A stretch of DNA of 20,624 bases from DATJYV01 sp035499415 (GTDB taxonomy: Bacteria; Bacteroidota; Ignavibacteria; UBA10030), in assembly GCA_035499415.1 (NCBI GenBank), contig DATJYV010000072.1, forward strand, positions 1 to 20,624. The letters are read 5' to 3'. The notes under the pieces were generated by a model. That model was not told the origin of the DNA, did not search any database, and saw nothing but the letters and a program-made list of their open reading frames with translations. The position numbers were made by a program, and so were the translations under genes. Within the stretch, counting starts at the first letter, position 1, and each line of letters opens with the position of its first letter. This document shows positions 14,796-20,624 of this stretch, in pieces.

Positions 14796-15605
14796 ATGTC
14801 CTTCGATCCATCTGAATGGCTCAACATTGTCCTCCGATGGACACATGTCTTTGCCGCCATCATGTGGGTGGGGCAGACATATTTTTTCACCTGGCTGGAC
14901 GGCAGATTCACGGAGCTGGAGCGCGCCGCGAACGGGGGGGCAAAGGAGAATGGGCTCTGGATGGTCCACAGCGGAGGGTTTTACCTTGTGCAAAAGCAGT
15001 CGTTCCCCCGGCTGATGGCGCAGAAATTGCACTGGTTCAAATGGGAAGCGATGATGACGTGGATCAGCGGAATCGGGCTCTTGACGCTGGTATACTATGC
15101 GGGGGGTATGCTTTCGGATGCAAGGTACGACCAGGCGACATCGATCGCGATCGGTCTCGGCTTCATCGTCGTCGGATGGCTTGTGTATGATTTTCTCTGG
15201 AGCACCCTCTTTTCCTCCAACGAACGCCTTGGAGTTGTGGTCTCGTTTCTTCTGTCTGTCCTCATGATCTATTCTCTCTCGCAGTTCTTCGGGGGACGAA
15301 CGGCTTACATTCACGCAGGGGCGGTGTTTGGGTCGATCATGACCGCTAATGTATGGATACGCATCATCCCCGCTCAGAAAAAAATGGTCGCGGCGCTTCT
15401 GGAAGGGAAGAAGCCCGATTTAACTCTGGGAGCGAAAGCGAAGACCCGTTCCAAACACAACACGTTCCTCGTCGTCCCCGTCGTATTCATGATGATCAGC
15501 AATCATTATCCGACCGTATCGTACGGGAGCGACTACGGGTGGGTGTTGCTCTCGGCGCTTGTGCTCATTGGCTGGGGGGCGGCGAAGTTCCTCAGGAAGG
15601 CCTAG
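14796..15605 (+). CDS. puuD: Membrane urate hydroxylase PuuD, lacking the cytochrome c domain
   Basis: The 269-residue product is a multi-pass inner-membrane protein of the urate oxidase N-terminal domain family (PuuD). Conserved histidines sit in 'LRWTHVFAAIMWVGQTYFF' (His17), 'MVHSGGFYLVQKQ' (His58) and 'KLHWFKWEAMM' (His79). Hydrophobic segments are spread over the whole length, with about eight membrane spans. It oxidises urate to 5-hydroxyisourate using the respiratory chain rather than O2. Many homologues of about 400 aa carry a C-terminal cytochrome c domain; here the protein ends at 'GAAKFLRKA' with no CxxCH. Electrons must therefore leave through another protein. The start is ATG 14796 with no Shine-Dalgarno. 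It lies in the same unit as uraH. Confidence 0.92.
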   Translation: MSFDPSEWLNIVLRWTHVFAAIMWVGQTYFFTWLDGRFTELERAANGGAKENGLWMVHSGGFYLVQKQSFPRLMAQKLHWFKWEAMMTWISGIGLLTLVYYAGGMLSDARYDQATSIAIGLGFIVVGWLVYDFLWSTLFSSNERLGVVVSFLLSVLMIYSLSQFFGGRTAYIHAGAVFGSIMTANVWIRIIPAQKKMVAALLEGKKPDLTLGAKAKTRSKHNTFLVVPVVFMMISNHYPTVSYGSDYGWVLLSALVLIGWGAAKFLRKA

Positions 15606-15701
15606 GTCCGGCATACAGCTTTCAGGCGATCGCAGATCCGAACGGCGATTGCCCCGGTTGAAGTATCCCTCCAACCGCTCGTCTCCTTCAATCGTCAAAC
15701 C
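15606..15701. other. Convergent spacer between puuD and xdhC
   Basis: This spacer is shared by the 3' ends of two convergent genes. No hairpin followed by a T-run is visible, so transcripts may overlap or terminate by Rho. Its right end carries a short heptamer tract. Confidence 0.4.
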
Positions 15702-15707
15702 TCAAGT
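15687..15707. repeat. Short heptamer tract (3 units, nTCAAnn)
   Basis: TTCAATC, GTCAAAC and CTCAAGT are in phase. The xdhC stop codon (complement of 15702-15704) lies inside the last unit. Three units alone are weak evidence; the case rests on similarity to the longer tracts. Confidence 0.4.
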
Positions 15708-16805
15708 CCCCTGTTTCTGCGCGTCCCGCCCTGCGACCAGGGGGGCAATAGCGGTCGACTTATGGTCAAAGGGTGGCGCGACTCCGCGCCGGATTGCGGT
15801 GAGTTCGGCAACGACACTGATCGCAATCTCCGATGGATTCGCGGAACCGATTTCGATTCCCATCGGGGCATGCACTTTCGCGAGAAATTCGTCCGAGATC
15901 CCGCGCTTCCGCAAGCGCTCGTAGGTTGTAAGGACCTTTCGCTTGCTGCCGACCATGCCGATATACTTCACGTCCCGCGATACGACCATCTCCAGGATTC
16001 CCTCGTCATCCCGATGGCCGTGCGTGGCGATAATGACGTACGACGTCGACTTAAGCTCAATTTGACCGACGGCGTCCGGCAAACGTGCGCAGACCGTCGC
16101 CGCAGCTTCCGGGAATCGTCTCGCTTGGGCGAATTCCGGCCGGTCGTCGATCACGGTAACGCGAAATCCCGTGGACGCGGCGACGCGCGAAATCTCGCAT
16201 CCCACGTGACCGCCGCCGAAAATGAATAATGAAGGATTACCGGCGATCGGCTCGATGAGCAATTCGCTGTTCTTCCCCTTCAACCTGCGAAATTCTCCGC
16301 GCCGAAATCCGTTTTTCATTTCGGCAACGAATTCGGCCTGGGAAATCGATCCATCAAGATCATCGGCAGACCCCGCTGAGTATCTCAGGGCCACCCGTCT
16401 CGCGATGGTGCCATCCCCGTTGAGCCATCGCACCAAGACCGCATCGTCACCATCGTCCCCGATCTTCTGAAGTTTCTCGAACGTGGAGATTTCACGTTCG
16501 GAAACGGATTCGAGCATGACGTCCAGGCTTCCGCCGCATATCAACCCCTGGACATATTCGTCTTCCTTGAGACGGAACGAAAGAATTTCGAATCGATTCT
16601 GCCCCGACAGATTCTTTGCCGCATGAAGAACGTCCGACTCCATGCACCCTCCGCCGACCGTGCCTCTCAATCGGGTTCCGTCCTCCGCGATGACCATGCG
16701 GGAGAGTGCCGAGGCGGGAGTCGAGCCGGAGGTCGAGATGATGGTCGCGAGGATGACCTTTGCGCGGGAGCGAAGGTCGGTGAGGAGGTCGGAAAGGAGG
16801 CTCAT
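15702..16805 (-). CDS. xdhC: XdhC/CoxI-family molybdenum-cofactor maturation factor
   Basis: The 367-residue product has the two-part XdhC layout. An N-terminal XdhC/CoxI segment (about 1-110) contains 'GTVGGGCMESDV' and a Cys in 'GLICGGSLDV'. A C-terminal Rossmann domain (about 180-350) contains 'FIFGGGHVG' and 'VIDDRPEFA', followed by 'APMGIEIGSANPSEIAISVVAEL'. XdhC proteins bind molybdenum cofactor, help sulfurate it and insert it into xanthine dehydrogenase. It sits 10 bp after xdhB in the same operon and is the expected partner. The start is ATG 16805 with no clear Shine-Dalgarno. Confidence 0.95.
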   Translation of the reverse strand: MSLLSDLLTDLRSRAKVILATIISTSGSTPASALSRMVIAEDGTRLRGTVGGGCMESDVLHAAKNLSGQNRFEILSFRLKEDEYVQGLICGGSLDVMLESVSEREISTFEKLQKIGDDGDDAVLVRWLNGDGTIARRVALRYSAGSADDLDGSISQAEFVAEMKNGFRRGEFRRLKGKNSELLIEPIAGNPSLFIFGGGHVGCEISRVAASTGFRVTVIDDRPEFAQARRFPEAAATVCARLPDAVGQIELKSTSYVIIATHGHRDDEGILEMVVSRDVKYIGMVGSKRKVLTTYERLRKRGISDEFLAKVHAPMGIEIGSANPSEIAISVVAELTAIRRGVAPPFDHKSTAIAPLVAGRDAQKQGT

Positions 16806-16815
16806 AGGCGGAGTA

Positions 16816-19152
16816 CTATCGGTTGAAGCCGACAGGGCTGGGGTTTTTCCTCATGGATTTTCTGAGGTTGTCTGCAGCGAGCACGATGACCTCGTTCGTT
16901 GCGGGAAGTGAAAAATCGGGTTCGATTTCGTGATGCGCGACGGCAGAGATCGCATCCTTGATGGCAAGCCATGTTGAGAGGGCAAGCATCAACGGGGGCT
17001 CGGCGACAGCTTTGCTGCGGCGGATGGTATTGGTGTTCGGAGCATCTTTCAGAAGCGTCACACGAAAATCCTTCGGGATATCCTGGACCGAGGGAATCTT
17101 GTACGTGTCGGGTGAATGTGTCAGCACATTTCCCTTCTCATCCCACTTTATTTCCTCCGTCGTGCACCAGCCGACACCCTGGACATATCCTCCTTCGACC
17201 TGACCCAGGTCGATACCCGGATTCAAGGAATCTCCGACATCATGGAGAATATCGGTCCTCAGGAGTGTGTGCTGACCCGTCAGCACGTCGACGAGAACTT
17301 CCGAAACGCACATCCCGAATGCATAGTAATGAAACGGCTTGCCCCACCCGCGTGCCTTGTCCCATCCAATGTTGGGCGTTCGGTAGTACCCGGTTGCGCT
17401 CAAGCTCACCTGCCGGACCTGCATGAGCGGCATCGCTTCTTCAAACGATATGCGCCGATCCCGATACTCGAGGTCGAGGATTGAATTATTCTCGAAGAAG
17501 ATGTTCTCCGGCTTGGATTTCTCTCCGCCGTACTTCTCGGTGAAGATCTCCGCAACGGCAGCGGCGATTCTCTCCTTGAGCTTCTCGGCCGCATTCTTGA
17601 CGGCCATACCGTTCAGATCGGCTCCGGCCGATGCCGCCGTGGCGGAAGTGTTCGGCACTTTCGATGTGTTTGTCGCATTCACCTTCACCCTCTCCAGGTC
17701 CAAACCAAACTCCGCCGCCGCGACCTGCTGCATCTTCGTGTGCAATCCCTGCCCCATTTCCGTCCCGCCGTGGTTGACAAGAATCGTTCCATCTTTATAG
17801 ATATTGACGAGAGCTCCTGCCTGGTTCAAATATGTCGTCGTAAACGAAATCCCAAACTTCACCGGCGTCATCGCCAGGCCCTTCTTGAAGAACTCGTTCG
17901 ATGCATTGAACGCATCGACTTCCTTCCTGCGGCGGGCATACTCCGAGGATTCGGAGAGTTCGTGATATATTCGATGGAGACGATTGTTCTCGACGACCTG
18001 TCCGTAATGGGTCGTGTTTCGGTCCGTTAAACCGTAGAAATTTCTTTGCCGGACGCTTGCGGCATCCATCCTGAGGAACCGGGCAATCCGGTCCATGATT
18101 GTTTCGATGACCGCCATCCCCTGCGGTCCTCCGAATCCGCGAAACGCCGTGTTCGAGGGAAGATTTGTCCTGCAGACTTTCGCGAGAATCGATACATGAG
18201 GGATGAAGTACGCGTTGTCGGCATGGAGCATGGCGCGCTCCATGATCGCGAACGAGAGGTCGGTCGCCCACCCTCCATCGCTGTTCAATGCAAGCTCCAT
18301 CGCCTGAATCATCCCGGATTCGTCGAACCCGACGCGGTATTCTGAAAGGAAGCGGTGGCGTTTGCCGGTCATGATCTGGTCGTCGTCGCGGAAGAGCCGG
18401 ATCTTTACCGGCCGGCGCGTATACCGGCTGAGAAGGGCGGCCCAGCACGCCGTGTGATTCCCCTGCGTTTCCTTCCCGCCGAATGCCCCTCCCATGCGCC
18501 GAACTTCGACGACGACCTCGTGCTTCCCGATGCCCAGGAGCTCGGCGATGAGTGTCTGCGTTTCCGACGGATGCTGCGTTGAGCTGAAAACGTTCAGCTC
18601 ATTGCCTTCCCCGGGAACGCACAACGCAACGTGCGTTTCCAGATACCAATGTTCCTGCGCACCGGTTCGCAGTGTTCCCTCGATTACATGGCGCGAAGTT
18701 TTCAAAGCGGCCGCTGCATTTCCCCGTTCCATCGTTCGAGGAGGGCCGAGGAGACTGTTTTTTTTCAGGGCCTTCTCAATCGAGAGGATTGCCTCAAGCG
18801 GATCGTATTCGACCTTGATGCTCTTCTCGGCTTCGCGGCACTGTTCGTCGGTTTCTGCTGCGATGACGAAGACCGCCTGTCCTATGCAGTGGACTTCGTG
18901 GTCGGCAAGACAGGGTTCGTCCTTCACCACCGGGCCCATCTGGTTGCTCCCGGGAATATCTTCGTAACTGAGCACGGCGTGAACACCGGGAACCTGTCGG
19001 GCCGCGGAGAGGTCGAACGACCTGATGATTGCGTGCGCATACGGACTGTACACCACACGCCCGACGAGCATTCGGTCCGACCCTGGCATGTCGTCGATGT
19101 AAACGGCCTCCCCCGTGACATGTTTGCGGGCCGATTCGTGCGCAACGTTCAT
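16816..19152 (-). CDS. xdhB: Xanthine dehydrogenase, molybdenum-binding large subunit
   Basis: The 778-residue product is full length for XdhB. Residues that define purine substrate use in the bovine enzyme are all present: the Glu of 'GGAFGGKE' (Glu228, bovine E802), the Arg of 'AFRGFGG' (Arg338, bovine R880) and the catalytic base Glu of 'KAVAEPP' (Glu718, bovine E1261). It hydroxylates hypoxanthine and xanthine at the Mo site and passes electrons to XdhA. ATG 19152 is chosen because 'MNVAHESARKHVTGEAVYIDD' is the family N-terminus. The 50-residue upstream extension to 19302 is not protein-like and overlaps xdhA. ATG overlaps the xdhA stop as ATGA, so the two are translationally coupled. 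Confidence 0.96.
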   Translation of the reverse strand: MNVAHESARKHVTGEAVYIDDMPGSDRMLVGRVVYSPYAHAIIRSFDLSAARQVPGVHAVLSYEDIPGSNQMGPVVKDEPCLADHEVHCIGQAVFVIAAETDEQCREAEKSIKVEYDPLEAILSIEKALKKNSLLGPPRTMERGNAAAALKTSRHVIEGTLRTGAQEHWYLETHVALCVPGEGNELNVFSSTQHPSETQTLIAELLGIGKHEVVVEVRRMGGAFGGKETQGNHTACWAALLSRYTRRPVKIRLFRDDDQIMTGKRHRFLSEYRVGFDESGMIQAMELALNSDGGWATDLSFAIMERAMLHADNAYFIPHVSILAKVCRTNLPSNTAFRGFGGPQGMAVIETIMDRIARFLRMDAASVRQRNFYGLTDRNTTHYGQVVENNRLHRIYHELSESSEYARRRKEVDAFNASNEFFKKGLAMTPVKFGISFTTTYLNQAGALVNIYKDGTILVNHGGTEMGQGLHTKMQQVAAAEFGLDLERVKVNATNTSKVPNTSATAASAGADLNGMAVKNAAEKLKERIAAAVAEIFTEKYGGEKSKPENIFFENNSILDLEYRDRRISFEEAMPLMQVRQVSLSATGYYRTPNIGWDKARGWGKPFHYYAFGMCVSEVLVDVLTGQHTLLRTDILHDVGDSLNPGIDLGQVEGGYVQGVGWCTTEEIKWDEKGNVLTHSPDTYKIPSVQDIPKDFRVTLLKDAPNTNTIRRSKAVAEPPLMLALSTWLAIKDAISAVAHHEIEPDFSLPATNEVIVLAADNLRKSMRKNPSPVGFNR

Positions 19153-20594
19153 GCGCCCTCCCCCGAAGTATCGCTCCAGAATTTCAGGAGGAGATTGCGC
19201 GCCGCCGCCATGCGGAATTCCGCCCCGGCGCGCGCATCGGAGATGGGAGAAAAATCCTTCTCCACCAGCGCCATTCCCTGTTCGACGATCTCCCTGCTCC
19301 ATGTCTTCCCGGTCAGGTACTTCTCCACCGTCGATGCGCGTTTGGGCCGATCGGCCATGCCGCCGTACGCCAGCTTGATGCGTCCGACACTCTTTAATTC
19401 GTCAACCTCGATGCGAAATCCCCCGCTGACCGTCGAGATATCAAGATCCTTCCGCTTTGAGACTTTGTACGCGCGAACAGCCGCGGCTCCCCCCGTTTTC
19501 GGAAGGATCACTGCGGTAACGAGTTCGTCGGGTTTTCGGACCGTTTGTCGATAGCCCGTGAAAAAATCATCGATCGGCACTTCCCGTTTTCCGAGGAGAC
19601 TCTGAAGGGCGACCTTTGCATCATAGGCGATAAGGAGCGGCAGCGTATCACCGATCGGGGAAGCCGTGCCCAGGTTCCCGCCGATCGTAGCGAGGTTTCG
19701 GATTTGCTGGGAGCCAAACACCGACAGGATTGAATGAATTGCGGCAAAATCCTTCGCGCAATGCGTCATCATCTCGTTCATGGTTACTCCTGCGCCGATC
19801 CTGAGCGAGGCGGTTGAATCGGTGACGCGGCTGAGCTCGTCGATCCCGGAAAGGTCGATGATCGAGGCGAGCACCTCATGCCGCTTCGTCACACGCAACG
19901 CGACGTCCGTAGCGCCGCTGATGAAGAGAGCGTCGGGATGCTGGCGTTTGAACGCAAGCGCTTCGGTGAGACTGAGCGGGCGAAAATATTCCTGGGACCG
20001 CGTTTTGACATGGAGAGTGTCGGGAGCGACGGACTGAAGGACGTCGGAAGTCTTCGCTTCCATTTCCGAAAACTTGTCCCGTCCCTCGTGGACACACGAC
20101 GTTGCCGCGGCCTGGACGATCGGACGATACCCCGTACACCGGCACAGGTTTCCCGTAAGCGCGTCGTCGATTTGACGTTGGGATGGATGGGATGAATTCT
20201 TGTACAATGAAAAGAGCGACATGATGAAACCGGGCGTGCAGTAGCCGCACTGGCTTCCGTTCGTATCGACCATCGCCTGCTGCACAGGGTGAAGGTCGGA
20301 TGCGGCGTCGGCGAGGTTTTCCACCGTGATGAGATTCTTTCGGTGGAGCATCGGCAGGAACGCAAGGCACGAATCGACACTCTTGTAGCGAATTTTTCCG
20401 ACCTGGTCAAGCTCACCCAAGACGACCGTGCAGGCACCGCAATCGCCCTCTGCACATCCTTCTTTAACGCCTTTGTGATTCGGAAGGGAGCGGAGGTAGT
20501 TCAGGATGGTTGTCGTTGGCCCTGGGCAGGAGGGGTCGTGAAAGTCGAGTGAGACGAGACGGTCGTCAAGAAGGAAGGAAATGCGGGAGGTCAC
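19149..20594 (-). CDS. xdhA: Xanthine dehydrogenase small subunit ([2Fe-2S] + FAD)
   Basis: The 481-residue product has a plant-type [2Fe-2S] domain with Cys47, Cys52, Cys55 and Cys76. A second cluster domain follows with Cys116, Cys119, Cys151 and Cys153 ('QCGYCTPGF', 'LCRCTGYRP'). The C-terminal half is the FAD domain ('FISGATDVALRV', 'LATIGGNLGTASPIGDTLP'). It carries electrons from the Mo subunit to NAD+ in the cytoplasm. The start is a GTG at 20594, followed by the expected 'ISFLLDDR' first strand. The frame stays open without a stop from there to the window edge, so a slightly longer N-terminus outside the window cannot be excluded. It heads the xdhABC unit. Confidence 0.95.
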   Translation of the reverse strand: MTSRISFLLDDRLVSLDFHDPSCPGPTTTILNYLRSLPNHKGVKEGCAEGDCGACTVVLGELDQVGKIRYKSVDSCLAFLPMLHRKNLITVENLADAASDLHPVQQAMVDTNGSQCGYCTPGFIMSLFSLYKNSSHPSQRQIDDALTGNLCRCTGYRPIVQAAATSCVHEGRDKFSEMEAKTSDVLQSVAPDTLHVKTRSQEYFRPLSLTEALAFKRQHPDALFISGATDVALRVTKRHEVLASIIDLSGIDELSRVTDSTASLRIGAGVTMNEMMTHCAKDFAAIHSILSVFGSQQIRNLATIGGNLGTASPIGDTLPLLIAYDAKVALQSLLGKREVPIDDFFTGYRQTVRKPDELVTAVILPKTGGAAAVRAYKVSKRKDLDISTVSGGFRIEVDELKSVGRIKLAYGGMADRPKRASTVEKYLTGKTWSREIVEQGMALVEKDFSPISDARAGAEFRMAAARNLLLKFWSDTSGEGA

Positions 20595-20624
20595 GGAGTT
20601 CGGAGAACTATGAGCTTTTCGACG

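Noticed and set aside
18631..19554. 307-codon + strand frame opposite xdhB/xdhA
   Set aside because: It spans the junction of two well-conserved genes on the other strand and has no domain signature.
1..20624. CRISPR array, tRNA, rRNA, transposon or prophage
   Set aside because: No direct repeats with regular unique spacers, no cloverleaf or rRNA sequence, and no transposase, integrase or phage structural gene was seen on either strand.

Overview
The window looks like part of a chromosome from a free-living Gram-negative bacterium. It encodes outer-membrane, Tat and lipoprotein export signals. My best guess is the Bacteroidota/Chlorobiota/Ignavibacteria (FCB) side of the tree. The base composition is moderately GC-rich. 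Several genes lack a clear Shine-Dalgarno sequence, and one promoter matches the Bacteroidota-type TTG / TAnnTTTG pattern. The placement is an inference and no single gene proves it. There are no rRNA or tRNA genes, no CRISPR array, no IS element and no phage genes.

Layout. (1) 1-478 is mostly non-coding and leads into an exported YVTN-type beta-propeller protein (479-1510, +). (2) 5858-1765 (-) is a tight four-gene operon. It encodes an outer-membrane barrel protein, a Tat-exported Rieske [2Fe-2S] lipoprotein, an imelysin-family lipoprotein and a DUF1111-type di-heme cytochrome lipoprotein. Its promoter is overlapped by an inverted repeat (ACGAC-N7-GTCGT), and a second copy lies about 167 bp further upstream. 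Imelysin plus DUF1111 points to iron-linked envelope redox chemistry or iron uptake. (3) 9278-6198 (-) holds bacterioferritin, a beta-class carbonic anhydrase and an NAD-type malic enzyme. (4) 12314-9337 (-) holds a cytoplasmic Asp-box (BNR) propeller, an overlapping MoaD/ThiS-like protein, an MFS transporter and a possible 51-codon small gene. (5) 12808-20594 is a purine-catabolism island in two convergent halves. On + are a DUF6986/HpcH-HpaI-like protein, 5-hydroxyisourate hydrolase (uraH) and membrane urate hydroxylase (puuD). On - are xanthine dehydrogenase xdhA-xdhB and its cofactor-loading factor xdhC. Together they would take hypoxanthine/xanthine to urate (XdhAB), then 5-hydroxyisourate (PuuD), then OHCU (UraH). 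OHCU decarboxylase and allantoin-degrading enzymes are not in the window.

The least expected signal is a family of degenerate tandem heptamer (7-nt) tracts in intergenic DNA. The clear ones are at 7983-8052, 12755-12796, 14192-14226 and 14675-14709, with a shorter one at 15687-15707. Three of them contain the stop codon of the adjacent gene. The two most useful leads are these heptad tracts and the paired operator with the Rieske/imelysin/di-heme operon. I found no complete novel defence or mobile system.
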